Below are positions 12,703 through 23,330 of a stretch of DNA of 64,000 bases, in pieces (the first letter of the stretch is position 1; the number at the start of each line of letters is the position of its first letter). The notes under the pieces are model-generated. The model ran no database searches. It was not told where the DNA came from and saw nothing but the letters and a program-made list of their open reading frames with translations. Both the position numbers and the translations under genes were made by a program. The stretch is from Eriocheir sinensis (taxonomy: Eukaryota > Arthropoda > Malacostraca > Decapoda > Varunidae). The stretch lies in contig NC_066518.1 in assembly GCF_024679095.1 (NCBI RefSeq), forward strand, positions 12,093,857 to 12,157,856, written 5' to 3'.

Positions 12703-12860
12703 CAGTACAGCGTTGAAGAGTACAGCGAATGCGAGGTGAATATTGTCTTTCTTGTATAACGAAAGTATCGCAGGGTGGTTTTTCGTTATTATTGAACAGT
12801 ACAGCGTTGTGAAGAGTACAGTGTAGGCGGAGTGAATATTGCGTTTCTCCTATTAGAAAA
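12703..12860. repeat. ~94-bp tandem duplication
   Basis: CAGTACAGCGTTGAAGAG at 12703 and CAGTACAGCGTTGTGAAGAG at 12797 each continue to GTGAATATTG and a TTTCT-like end. The first copy touches the head of SINE 1. Confidence 0.8.
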
Positions 12861-13296
12861 AAATGTCACGTGCTCTTCACAGGAAACAGACGAGAAGAAA
12901 AGAGTAGAAAAGGAAAGGAAAGGAAATCAACGGTAAGAAAAAGAGAGGAGGAGAAGAAGAAGGAAAGTAATGGAAAGACAAAGAGCAGAAATGGAAAGAA
13001 AATAAATTAAACAACAGAAAAGAAAAGAAACGGTTGGGAAATTAATCTGAATGCTTTATCTTTCTCCTTTCAAACGATAAAGCCGGTGTAAAGGATTGCC
13101 GTTACGAATATACGACTGATGATAACTTGTGTAAGAAGCTGATGTTGGTTTTTTTTTTTGTGTGTGTGTGTCCGCGGTGAAATGTCTTTTATAATCTTTC
13201 CTCGTCCCCAGTCGCCGGCTTCCAATATTTGTTTCTTTCGCTACGCTTTTTCCGATTCTGACATTGGTTGACGAGGTTTTCGATGAGTGGGGAATA

Positions 13297-13550
13297 TTTA
13301 TCTATCTCTGTCTGTCTGTCTCTGTTTATCTATCTGTCTTTCCTTACCTATTTATTTGTCTATCTCTGTCTCAGTCTGTTTTTCTATTTATGTATCTTTC
13401 TTTCTCTATCTGTTTATTTACCTGTACCTCTCTATCTTTATATCTATCTATCTATTTAAATCTGTCTATATCTATCCCTTTATCTCTCTATCTGTATCTG
13501 TCTATCTATCTACACATACATACATACATACATACATTCATACACACATT
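13297..13550. repeat. Imperfect (TCTA/TCTG)n and (ACAT)n repeat
   Basis: TCTATCTG-type tetranucleotides extend over about 13297-13512 with TTTA interruptions. ACAT repeats follow at about 13512-13545. Confidence 0.9.
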
Positions 13551-14087
13551 CCACGCGCACACGTTCACACACACTATTTATTTTTGTAAAGCATGACTAG
13601 GAAGATAAGCGTTATGTAGGCATTTCCCTTAGACACACTCAACATGCAGACAAATACGTAGCTGATCACTGTGCTAAAGATAATGACATGGAAATCAGAC
13701 GAGACGAGACACACGTTTAAAGAAACCTCTAAAATTCGGGCAATTTATACGAGGGAGGAGGGGGGCCAGGCCTTAGGAGGCTCCCCCGCGGCGCCTCACA
13801 ATTTGTATTCCGCCAGTCATTTGTTCTCGTTAGTCGCTTTCTTTTCGCGGATTTTATGGATGCTCGACACTTTTCCTTTCAGTTTCCGGCCCGGGATTTG
13901 AGTTTTCTGTATATTTGCTCCTCCCTCACGCCCGCTCAACTGTGGCGTATGCCCCCAACTTTGGCTTTACACGCTTACACTTTACACTCTACCTCACGCC
14001 CATTCGCTTGCATTTTCCCAATCTCTCTACTGGAAATTACTCTTATTGTGATTCTTATACAAAGTTACCCAGTGGAAGCTTTTAAAA

Positions 14088-14350
14088 CCTTACCTAACCT
14101 AACCTAACTAAACCTAATCTAACCTAACCTATCTTAACCTTACCTTACATTACCTAACCTTACCTAATCTAACCTAACCTAACCTATCTTAACCTTACCG
14201 TACATTACCTAACCTTACCTAATCTAACCTAACTAAACCTAATCTAACCTAACCTAACCTATCTTAACCTTACCTTACATTACCTAACCTTACCTAACCT
14301 AACTTAACCTAACCCAGCCCAACCTAACCAAAATTTAACCAAACCCAACC
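14088..14350 (-). repeat. Degenerate interstitial (CCTAA)n tract with higher-order structure
   Basis: About 260 bases of AACCT-based pentamers interrupted by ACTAA, ATCTT, TTACC and ACATT variants. The interruptions recur as a block: TATCTTAACCTTACC appears near 14130, 14185 and 14260, so a 55-75-base unit was duplicated after the pentamers had diverged. The TTAGG-equivalent strand is the minus strand, opposite to the tract at 3911-4078. Confidence 0.88.
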
Positions 14351-14499
14351 TAACCTGGCCTGACCTTTTCAAGATTGGGCGCCACATATCTGTGTAGAGA
14401 AGGGAAATAGGTCTCCCGCATGCCTTTTCCTAACCTTACCTTACCTATAGCCTAACATAATCTGGCCTGTTCATTAATGGGCTTCACATACCACATACT

Positions 14500-14665
14500 T
14501 GACCCTTATCTGGACACCTCTCCTCCCGGAATTGACCTCTCTTTCGGCCACCTCTTTGGATTTTTTTTGGGAGCGGCGAGTAGCGGGCTTTTTTTTTTTT
14601 ATTATTGTTTCCTTTTTTTGTGCCCTTGAGCTGTCTCCTTTGTTGTAAAAAAAAAAAAAAAAAAA
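14500..14665 (+). mobile_element. Solo 3' end of LINE C family
   Basis: The segment starts with codons matching the end of the LINE C protein (GHLSSRN, then a TGA stop). It continues through the same 3' UTR: GGAGCGGCGAGTAGCGGGC, a T-rich stretch, TGCCCTTGAGCTGTCTCC, TTTGTTGTA and a long A run. It matches the 3' part of LINE C at 32345-33385 segment by segment. It lacks everything upstream, so it is an extremely 5'-truncated insertion. Confidence 0.8.
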
Positions 14666-15130
14666 AACGCCCCAGCTTGCCTTCACCCTCACGTCTAACC
14701 AGAGTCCACCTGTCCAGTGCCATAAAGGTGAGGTGGTGGCGGGAGTGATTCATCAACGCACCAGGCCGGGATGTTGGGGATGTTTCGGACCGGCGCTCTC
14801 TTTAACACATAGCGAATTCCGGTTGAAACAGAGACGCGCCGTTACCGTGACTGCCATTATTACCCTGCGTGTCAGATTCTCACAGCAGCCGCCACTCACA
14901 CCAAAGCTCTGACGCTGCTGGCGACGACGAGGACAGCGAGGGGTCGAGGTTGAGGTGTTAATGTCGCTCGCGTGGCCCAGTAAACATTCAGGGACAGGCG
15001 CGGCATCGTTGGTAACGTGGATTGATCTCTTTCGGCCCTTTTGTCTTGCGTCCAACAGTTCCAATTAGCACTTTGGCAGTTTAATCCTCTTCCGAAAACC
15101 CTCGTAATTTTCAGTAATTTGCGTCGTTTA

Positions 15131-15345
15131 CTTGCCAAGGGGAGGGGAGGGAGGGGGGAAGTGGGGGTGGGGGAGGGGGAATAGGTGGGAGGGAGAATTG
15201 TTAGGAGGGAGTGGGAGGAGGAAGTGGAAGGGATGGGGAATGGAGGAGGATGGGGAGGGTAAGGGGTTGGGGAGTGGGAAGTGGAAGGGGTTATGAGTGG
15301 AAGGGGAGGGGGGATAATGAGGTGGAGTGGAAGGGGAAGGGGGAG
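15131..15345 (+). repeat. G-rich GGGGAGG/GGAAGTGG block
   Basis: Repeated GGGGAGGG, GGAGTGGGA and GGAAGTGG units give many closely spaced G-tracts on the plus strand (quadruplex-prone). GGGAGTGG-type units suggest a short degenerate tandem origin. Confidence 0.8.
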
Positions 15346-15414
15346 GGAGTGTAACCGTCCACGTATACAAATTTCAACTCTCCAAAGTGATTCCAGTGAC
15401 GTGTGTGTGGCAGG

Positions 15415-15508
15415 TACAGATAGACAGACAGACAGACATACAGACGAAGAAACAGACAGACAGGCAAAGAGAGTTAAGAGATAAAGACAAACAGAGAGAA
15501 AGAGTAAC

Positions 15509-15539
<31 letters not shown>

Positions 15540-15735
15540 CAGACAGACAGGCAAAGAGAGTTAAGAGATAAAGACAAACAGAGAGAGAGAAAGAGTAACA
15601 GACAGACAGACAGACGGAGAAACAGACAGGCAGGCAAAGAGAGTTAAGAGATAAAGACAAACAGAGAAAGAGAAAGAGTAACAGACAGACAGACAGGACA
15701 ATAAACCAAAAATAACCAGAGGAACAAGAAGATGT
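15415..15735. repeat. (CAGA)n-containing minisatellite, unit ~85 bp, 3 copies
   Basis: CAGGCAAAGAGAGTTAAGAG followed by ATAAAGACAAACAGAGA and AAAGAGTAACAGACAGAC recurs at about 15461, 15548 and 15631. The array ends with a unique tail: CAATAAACCAAAAATAACC, then AGAGGAACAAGAAG. A fourth copy with the same tail lies at 16180-16325. Confidence 0.88.
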
Positions 15736-15837
15736 GCATGTTGGCTGTTGTTCCTGTTCATCATCACCTTTAGTTCTCATTATTGGTCTTTGTGTTGCTG
15801 ATCATTCATAATTACTTACGGTATTCATTCGTCTGTC

Positions 15838-15866
15838 CCGTTCCGTCCCGTCCCGTCCCGTCCCTT
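15838..15866. repeat. (CCGTC)n pentanucleotide repeat
   Basis: About six CCGTC/CCGTT units in a row. Confidence 0.85.
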
Positions 15867-16052
15867 GGCGCTCTCTCTTCTCTCTCCTCTTGACGTCTTT
15901 TTGTTGATGTGATAATTCATTGCCAGCTGCCAAATCCGTCACGAGTAATTAATTAATTCTCTCACTAATCATCATAATCATCATCATCGTCGTCGTCGTC
16001 ATTATCATTCTCGTTGTCGTTGTTTTAGTTCGTTAGCTCCACTACTGGCCCT

Positions 16053-16054
<2 letters not shown>

Positions 16055-16118
<64 letters not shown>

Positions 16119-16185
16119 AGAGATATGATAGATAGATAGATACATAGCTATAGATAAAGATAGATAGAAGACAGGTAGGTACAGA
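16055..16185. repeat. (TG)n and (GATA)n microsatellites
   Basis: TG run at 16055-16114, then GATA/GATAGA repeats at about 16125-16180. Confidence 0.95.
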
Positions 16186-16325
16186 TAGACAGACAGACAC
16201 AGACAGAGAAACAGACAGACAGGCAAAGGGAGCTAAGAGATAAAGACAAATAGAGAGACAGAAAGTAACAGACAGACAGACAGGCCAATAACCCAAAAAT
16301 AGCCAGAGGAACAATAAGACGCGGC
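16185..16325. repeat. Displaced copy of the 15.4-kb minisatellite unit
   Basis: CAGGCAAAGGGAGCTAAGAG, then ATAAAGACAAATAGAGA, GTAACAGACAGACAGACAGG and CCAATAACCCAAAAATAGCC match the last unit and tail of the array at 15415-15735. The offset is about 590 bases. The intervening DNA, including the TG repeat, is not part of the array. Confidence 0.85.
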
Positions 16326-16608
16326 TGTCACAGAGGTTGGGTCGTGGCGGGCGGAATAGGCGAGACACAAATCATACGAGACACGAGGATTTACGTCCCG
16401 CCGGTGGCCCGCTGTCAGCTTAATGGATTGCTTTGCTCTTCATTTGCGGGAGTCTGACACATATTGCCCCGGCGCGGCCTCTTCCGACGATTCCTCATTT
16501 AATTCCCTCCACACAGGTGCCTCGGACGAACACCTGAATTAACTTTTCCCGGAGCCCCACAGTCACCGTAAAGAAAGGAGCGTCACCTGAATTAGTTTTT
16601 TTTTTTTC

Positions 16609-16940
16609 GCTTAGAGTATGAAAAAATTGAAGAAAGGTTGAGTTTTTTTTTCCTTTGGCCCTTCTTCTGCTGGTGATTGATTATGTCTATTCTTTTTCTA
16701 TAGGGTTGGTGCTTCTGATTAGCCTTCTTCACTTCCGTCTATTAAATTCATTGTCTTCCTCCAATTTTTCGCTCAGTGTATTAGGAGACTGAAGAGAGGT
16801 GGAGATTTTTTTTATTTTATTTTGTTTTGTCCCATTTTCTGCTGTTGTTTCATTATATCTGTTCTTGCTTTATGCGGTCGCTGTTCCTGATGAGCCTTCT
16901 GCAGTTCCGTCTATTGAATATCATGTCTTCCTTCAGTGCG
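16609..16940. repeat. ~162-bp tandem duplication, diverged
   Basis: Copy 1 begins CGCTTAGAGTATGAAAAAAT at 16609 and copy 2 CGCTCAGTGTATTAGGAGAC at 16771. Both continue through a TGAAGARAGGT motif, a T run, CTTCTGCTG/TTTCTGCTG, ATTATRTCT, TTCTGATTAGCC/TTCCTGATGAGCC, and TTCCGTCTATTRAAT. They differ at many sites, so the duplication is old. Confidence 0.85.
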
Positions 16941-16999
16941 CTCTCCCTCTTCCGCTTCCACGCAGTCCTTCCTTCCACCTCTGTCTTGATCGGCCTTTA

Positions 17000-18125
17000 T
17001 TTTACGTCTTCCCGGCAGTTCCATTTCCACCACGTTACGTCCGACACAATCATCCCTTCGCCTCATCACTGGCCGTACAATCTCATGTTAGCTTTTTGTC
17101 CCTTCACTGACATTATACCATTACTCCAACTTCTACTGTCACATACAAACAATGACTTTTTTAGGGTCTTTTGGGGATTTCATTTTTATATGTGTTCGTT
17201 TGTGGTGAGAATCAAGAGCTGAGGGCGGCAGCAACATGGTCAGGAGGAGTCAGCAGGTGCTAATTATGTTTCACGGCTGGGATAATTAACAACAGGTACA
17301 ACAGGTGGCGCTTAATGGCTAGCTGACCGGCAGTGTCATAGCACCAGCCACCTAACGCCTATAGTTACCAGGTCTGTTATCAGGAGGGTTGTCCCCTAAC
17401 CAGGCCCTTTGTATGGGTGCAAATGGCTGTCCCGAGGGTGCAGGCCCCCGTAATAGGCACGATAGGCACCCGGATAGCCAGTCATGTGGAGATAATTATT
17501 GGGGGTTCGATGCCGTCCCGAGGGGGCACCCAAACGTTATTAACGCAATCGGACAACAGTGCACGGCTCTACATCATTATTATATTCAGAGTGAACGTCC
17601 GTCTGGCGCACCAAATCTTCCGCCCACTGAGGAGGGAAGCAGGTTAGGACTCATTGATTCACATTAGAAGAGGGCGAGGAGAGTTATGAGTGGACATGGT
17701 GAGTAAAAGATGCTGAAGGTATAGGCTGTGTAGCGGTTCAGGGCGCCGCCAGGACAGCCGCGACGCGTTACTGGGAGTGAGCCGCCAGTGACCAGCGGCC
17801 AGCCCCTTAGGAAGCCTCGGCAGTGGGCGGCGTGGGTTCTCGTTTCAAGGTTCATCTCCCCAGCATCTCCTTGAGGGGCCTTTAGGGTTTTCCTGCCCCG
17901 TGCCTCTCCTCCAGGCTCCCCCGCGTCCTGCCAGCTCTTGACCTGGGCGGCGGAGGGAGGAGGGGAGGGCAGGGTGAGGGGCGGGGAGGAGAGGGCAGTG
18001 AGGGATAAGGGAAAGGGGAGGGGGTGGGGGATAGAGGCACTCGTGTGTACGGCGGCCAGACTGCGGGGCTATTTATGATATGGTCTACCGTTGTGCAGAG
18101 AAAGTTCTTTCCTGCTGTGAGAATT
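17000..18125. other. Anonymous sequence with a GGGGA-rich block
   Basis: No family was recognised at 17000-17930. A G-rich GGGGAGG block lies at 17945-18040. Short reading frames on both strands at 17389-17667 overlap each other and show no known motif. Confidence 0.45.
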
Positions 18126-18129
18126 ACCA

Positions 18130-18720
18130 TATAAACAACACTCATCCCCTCCCTCCCATCTGTGACTCGTCCCTTCCTCCGCGGCCATCTGGAGACCCTC
18201 GCGCCCTCCTCCCCTCTCCTTTTTTTTTCCTCTCTCCCTCTCAGTGCAGCTCTCACCTTTCCCATCCGAGCCAGACACGTATCTCACTTCCTCCACACTC
18301 GGTACCTATTCTCCTCTCCTCCTCTCGCTGGTGACCTCTCCTCTTCCTCCTCCTTCCACCCTTTCTTCTCTGTTTGCTTCACTTAGATTCCCTTGGCAAC
18401 CCCTCCGCCTTCCCCTCCTTCCCTCTCGAGGCTCCGTGTTTCTCGCAGTGTTCCTCGCTCTTATCGCTCGCCATTCCCATGCATCACTGACCCATCGCAC
18501 TACTCCTTCCTACCCTCTCTCTCTCTCTCCTTCCTCTCTCCTCCCTCCATCTCCTTGCACGACACCCTTTCTTCTTTTCCCTTTCTCTCTAAGCCGCCTG
18601 CCCCCCTTTCCGCCTTTTTCCTTCCATTGCCTCCCTCCTCCTCCTCCTCCTTTCCTTCCTTCACTCTCTCACTTCATCTCCCTCCACCTCCACCTCCTCC
18701 TCCGACTATTGTGGTAGGGC
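18130..18720. repeat. CT-rich low-complexity tract
   Basis: C/T-dominated sequence with CTCC, TTCC and TCTC blocks and no convincing coding signal. It ends with CCTCCACCTCC repeats. Confidence 0.75.
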
Positions 18721-18806
18721 CGCCGACCATACACCCGCCGCTCGCCGCTCTACAATAAAATAAGGATCTCACTTTTGTTACTGGTCGCGGGCAAGAAGCA
18801 GGAGAC

Positions 18807-18808
<2 letters not shown>

Positions 18809-18887
<79 letters not shown>

Positions 18888-19170
18888 TGGCGCCGTGCTA
18901 CGTTCTTTTTTTCTCTCTCTCTCTGTCTCTGTTTCTTTCTCTCTGTCTCATTATCTCTTCCTCTCTGTCTTCTTGTTTCTCTGTCTCTTCCTCTGTTTTG
19001 ATATCTCTCTCTCCTTCTCTGTCTCTCTCTCTCTCCCTTTTTGTTATCTCTTCCGCTTATTGTCTCACTTTCTTCTCTGAACATTTTTCTTCCTGTGCCT
19101 GTCTATCTCTGTCTCCTTCTGTCTCTCTGTTTGGTATCTCTCCCGCTTATTTTCTCACTCTCTCCCGTGA
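18809..19170. repeat. (GT)n microsatellite and imperfect (TCTC/TCTG)n tract
   Basis: GT run at 18809-18886. TCTCTCTG/TTCCTCTG imperfect repeats then extend over about 18910-19160. Within them TCTCTGTTTGGTATCTCTCCC resembles the segment TCTCCCTTTTTGTTATCTCTTCC about 110 bases earlier, so the tract also has a coarser period. Confidence 0.9.
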
Positions 19171-19509
19171 ACACTTGAGGTTGGACCCGTGGCAAGAAAT
19201 TGATGTTGACATTCGTAAGTGTCGACCAAGGGACAGTATTGATCCACGCTAACCCATAATTCCGTCGTTACTTCCTCTCCATAATAACTCCCCTGTCGGT
19301 CATGCCTACAGCCTTGTCTCCCTTCTCCTTCCTCACGCCACACTATCTTTATCGAACCCCCCGCTTCTTCTTCCTCCTCCTTCCCTTCCTCATTACTCTG
19401 TCCATAACCTGTACTTCCCTCCTTTACTCCCTCCCTTCCTCTTTCATTTCTCTCCAAACCACATATTACCTCATTTCCTCACACCCACCACATCGCAACT
19501 CTTTGTTTT

Positions 19510-19760
19510 CTATCTGTCTAGCTATCTGTCTATCTATCTGTCTATCTATTTACCTATCTCTCTTTCTGTCTATCTTTCTATCCATCTGTCTTTTTCTGGG
19601 CCATTCCCTTGCTGTCGTTTCTTTCTTCCTCCTCAGTCCCTCTTTTCATTCCCTCTATCTAGCTATCTATTCATCCATCTGTTTCTTTCTCCGGTCCATT
19701 CCCTTGCTGTCGTTCCTGTCTTCCTCCTCAATACCTCTTTTCATTTCCTCACGCCGGCCG
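19510..19760. repeat. (TCTA/TCTG)n and ~100-bp tandem duplication
   Basis: TCTATCTG repeats occupy about 19510-19590. CCATCTGTCTTTTTCTGGGCC and CCATCTGTTTCTTTCTCCGG, each followed by CATTCCCTTGCTGTCGTT, then CTTCCTCCTCA and CCTCTTTTCATT, lie about 100 bases apart (near 19582 and 19675). Confidence 0.85.
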
Positions 19761-20810
19761 TACACACACACCGCCTCGGCTCTCCTTCCCGCTCATCCCA
19801 TAGTCCCGCCCATCTATGTCCCTCTACAATGTGCCGTCGGTTTATTGCGGGCCCTTATTGGCGTGGGGAGATGGCGTGTTTTTATGGCGCCGCCCTGAAT
19901 TTTTCATCACGAGACGCGCGCTGCTGCTGTCCCATTCCCCTGTCGGGTCTTTTCTCAGCATTACCATCTTGCTCAGGTTAGCTTGGAGGATTGTACTAGT
20001 TGCCTGCTTTTTTGTTGTTTTTTCGTACAATTTTTCATCCTTCGTTTCATTGGCGGCGGTGGTGGTGGTGCTGTGCTGTCCACGTGTGCGGCGCAGTGTG
20101 TCATATTAGGCTGATTGGATTTTTTTTTCATCGCTCCGGGCCGGTTTATTGCAGCGGTGCGTAACTGTGGATTTCATTCCTCACTCCCAGATTGCCCACT
20201 TGTTTGTGTATTGCCCATGAGCCGCAAAGAGTATTGAAATATATTTTTTTCATTGCCGGGTGGGGGGTGGGGAAAGGGGTGGTAGTTGTAAGGCTGAGAA
20301 TTAATTTGTTGCATTCTGATGCCTTGCAGTGGTGTTATTACAGCGCATGGTTGTTGTATTTGTGTGTATTTCTGCGTGCGCCACACACCACTCACTTGGG
20401 TGGAAAATTGCTTTGAAAGTGCATGAGTTTTTGTAAAATTCTTTCTAATATAGTGATTAGAGATTGATTATGCTTATTGATCAAAGCTATTCCTTTCTTT
20501 TAGGTCCTGCAAAAAAGGTATGTAAATGTTTCGGCAGCAGTAGAATCAATTCCAGCTTTCAGAGTCACAGCTCAGTATAAATATTTTTTTTTTTTACTCT
20601 AAAACGCTGCATTCATCACATCATTAGTTGTGCTGGCCATTGCACTGATCAGGTGTTCATTGTCGCTTTCTAATCATCTAATGGTAATTTCCGTCTCGCT
20701 GTCGATAAACAAACTAACACAAAACTACAAGAGTTTGGCCTGATTTACTGCCATGAGGGGTCGCTTTGCATCCTCACATCAGTCCGTCTGTTTGCTGATT
20801 TCCCCAAAGA
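19760..20810. other. Anonymous sequence, no feature recognised
   Basis: Mixed composition, with a T/G-rich part at 19990-20110 and AT-rich sequence to 20810. No repeats beyond short homopolymers, no recognisable coding motif. Confidence 0.45.
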
Positions 20811-20814
20811 CGGG

Positions 20815-21170
20815 ATGTATTACAGCAATCTATAAGGGCGACTACGCGGCGCCGCGGCGATGTACTCCGTCCGCGTCCACGAGGATGTGACTGTATACCG
20901 GCAGTGGGGGCCTCGTTCCTGCAACTGGCACAACTCTATGGTCACACCTAGAGAGTGCCGGATCTTTGGGTACGGCAGGAACCTCACATCACACCCACAC
21001 ACACCCAGGAGGCGGGACACAACCCCTGACTGACACCCTCTATACTCATTCACTGCTGCGTGGATAGGGGCTGAAAGGAAACTGCCCATTCGTTTCCACT
21101 GAGCCTGAGAATCGAACCCTGTACCTCTTAGTTGTGAGCCGATCGTGCAAACATTTACACTACGGAGCAC

Positions 21171-21172
<2 letters not shown>
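20815..21172 (-). mobile_element. tRNA-derived SINE (SINE 2)
   Basis: Read on the minus strand from 21172, the head is TGGTGCTCCGTAGTGTAAAT followed by GTTTGCACGATCGGCT, with a B box GGGTTCGATTC at 21110-21120. A-like and B boxes are spaced as in tRNA. The body then runs through CAGTGGAAACGAATGGGCAG and ATCCTCGTGGACGCGGAC to a 3' end near ATAGATTGCTGTAATAC. The 5' end abuts the TG repeat at 21173. No A-rich tail is seen. This is a SINE copy, not a tRNA gene. Confidence 0.72.

Positions 21173-21230
<58 letters not shown>
21173..21230. repeat. (TG)n microsatellite
   Basis: Uninterrupted TG run of about 29 units, joined directly to the head of SINE 2. Confidence 0.97.
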
Positions 21231-21234
<4 letters not shown>

Positions 21235-21239
21235 CGCCA

Positions 21240-22395
21240 TATTTTCCCACCCCAGAACCAATTTCACTCCGTCCACTCCCTTTCCTGTCGTCTCCTTTTC
21301 CCTGTTTACCTTCCCCCCCTCCAGTCCCCTCTTGTCCCCGTCCTCTCCGCCACCCCAGCCCCCTCCCCTGCCCGGCCCGCGCCCCGCCCCCTCATCTGGT
21401 CTGGGGTGATGAAGTGTCGTGTTGCTGTGTTTACAATGGAGTTCGAAATAACATTATGCATCGCCGTGTTATTATCGGCGGCGTATTATAATTCACGGCA
21501 ACAACAGGGCAAAATACGGTTATGTGGGGAGAGCGTGTCGACCCTCCCTACTACCCACGACCCACTCCCCCTCCCTTCCCCTTCCCTCCACCGCTTCCTC
21601 TGCCCCTCCCTCGTTAGTGCCGTAGGGCGGGAATGTGCCTCATACTGTCTCATTGCAAGTAATTGGTACGTCGAGCAATTCTGGCTAATGTAGTGACATG
21701 TTTCCATCCCTCCCTTTACTCCCTCTCTCCCTGCCCTGTGCCCCCCTTCCCCCCTCACTCCCTCTGTCCTGTGCCTCATCTCTCCCCCGTGCCTCCATCC
21801 CTTCCCCCAGGCGCTCTATTTGTGTCGGGGGCAATATATCAGCCGTCACCCAGCCTCGGCCGCCGCCCTAATTGTGATTGTGGTCCTCGTACCCAGGGAA
21901 AAAAAGTCTGCATTCATATTTTTTTGAGGGTGATGAATATTTAATGCTTCATATGCATGGTCATGCATTTTCACAGGTGCGGGAGGTGTTTAGTTTTATT
22001 TATTGGTATGTTTTTTTTTTGTTTTGTTTTTTTCGTGCAATGATCCACTTTTTTTTCCGCCGCCTCTGTAGTGTGACCGATTCAGAGACGCACTTCGACG
22101 AAATTCAGCTTCTTTTTCCTGGAATTGGGGAGCACTTGAGCTGACTGACGATGAGTGAAGAAGGGCGGCGGGTGAGGGTGGTTCGTTCTGGTGACCTGAT
22201 GAAGGGAAGGGAAGGGAAGGGAAGGGCAGGGAGGGCCTCGCTGAAGGGCCAGACAGCTCAATAGGGCCACGTCCCCTTTGAAGGAATCATCTCTGGGATT
22301 AAAGGCTGGGCAACGCGGAGCTGGTAACTTGAGTGAGGGTCCTGATGCCGCCTTCCTCGCAGATACTTTTCCATTACGAGAATAGTTACCTGGGA
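21240..22395. other. Anonymous sequence with C-rich blocks
   Basis: C/T-rich parts at 21245-21400 and 21540-21830, and a (GGGAA)n run at about 22200-22230. Otherwise unique sequence without recognisable genes. Confidence 0.45.
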
Positions 22396-22440
22396 ATGAC
22401 TAGCCACTCCTCCCTCACCCTCGCCCTCACCCTCACTCTC

Positions 22441-22715
22441 ACCCTCATCCAGAAGCCTTTGAAGGAACATCTGACAGCGACATCCTGCAGCCCACATATA
22501 CCAAGCCTTTTACACATGATCGTGACAACCGGGATTTGAGTTGAATACTTTACTCGTGTGTTCTGTTACTCACTTTCACCCTCATCCAGCAGCCTTTGAA
22601 GGAACATCTGACAGCGACCTCCACCTGCCTACACATACCAAGCCTTTAACTCATGATCGTGACAACCGTGATTTGAGTTGGATACATTACTCGTGTGTTC
22701 TGCTTTCTTTTTTTT
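22441..22715. repeat. 137-bp tandem duplication
   Basis: ACCCTCATCCAGAAGCCTTT at 22441 and ACCCTCATCCAGCAGCCTTT at 22578 begin copies that share GAAGGAACATCTGACAGCGA, ACATATACCAAGCC/ACACATACCAAGCC, ATGATCGTGACAACC, GATTTGAGTTG and ACTCGTGTGTTCTG. High identity implies a fairly recent event. CCCTCA hexamers precede the first copy. Confidence 0.93.
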
Positions 22716-22956
22716 TCTTTTTTTTCTTTTATTCGTTTGAGCCTCGTGTTGACCCTGGTTTAAGGTAAGAGATTTGTTTACGTTCGAGTTCGCGTCTCCA
22801 CTTCCCACCACCAGGGCGGATTGATCTTGTTTTTGGAGTTGTTTATCTTGTCCTCTCGCTCTCCTCCTCCGCCCCCTGCACACACGCCCGTGACCTTGAG
22901 CAGCGGAATTTCAATACATGGTTGAAATGGTTTGACCTTTCCCGCGGCCTGTTGGG

Positions 22957-23059
22957 AAATATTTATAAGGGGTGAAATGTAGAGGGATATTTTTGTTGTG
23001 TTTTTACCTTTACCTTTGCAAATATTTATAAGGGGTTTGATGTAGACGGATATTCTCAT

Positions 23060-23102
<43 letters not shown>

Positions 23103-23103
23103 C
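22957..23103. repeat. 63-bp tandem duplication followed by (TTTA)n
   Basis: AAATATTTATAAGGGGTGAA at 22957 and AAATATTTATAAGGGGTTTG at 23020 both continue to ATGTAGASGGATAT. A TTTA run follows at about 23057-23103. Confidence 0.9.
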
Positions 23104-23209
23104 CTTTAGCTTCGTCATCGAGAAGGCGGTGTATCGTGTGGCCATGACCAGTTATTTAAAAGGATGGAAATTTTGGGTTATTGAGCTCGTGTTTATTAGT
23201 TTATTTGTG

Positions 23210-23330
23210 TTTACGTGGGTGTGGGTGTGGGTGTGTTCTTGTGTGTGGGTGTGGGTGTGGGTGTGTGTGGGTGTGGGTGTGTTCTTGTGTGTGGGTGTGG
23301 GTGTAGGTGTGGATGTCGGTGTGGGTTTGT
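23210..23330 (+). repeat. (GTGGGT)n minisatellite with TTCTTGTG interruptions
   Basis: GTGGGTGTGGGT hexamers are broken by GTGTTCTTGTGTGTGGGT at two places about 56 bases apart, so a larger unit of hexamers was duplicated. Confidence 0.88.

Noticed and set aside
14896..15780. 294-codon minus-strand frame rich in Cys/Leu/Ser/Pro
   Set aside because: It is the reverse translation of the CAGA minisatellite and the adjacent G-rich block.
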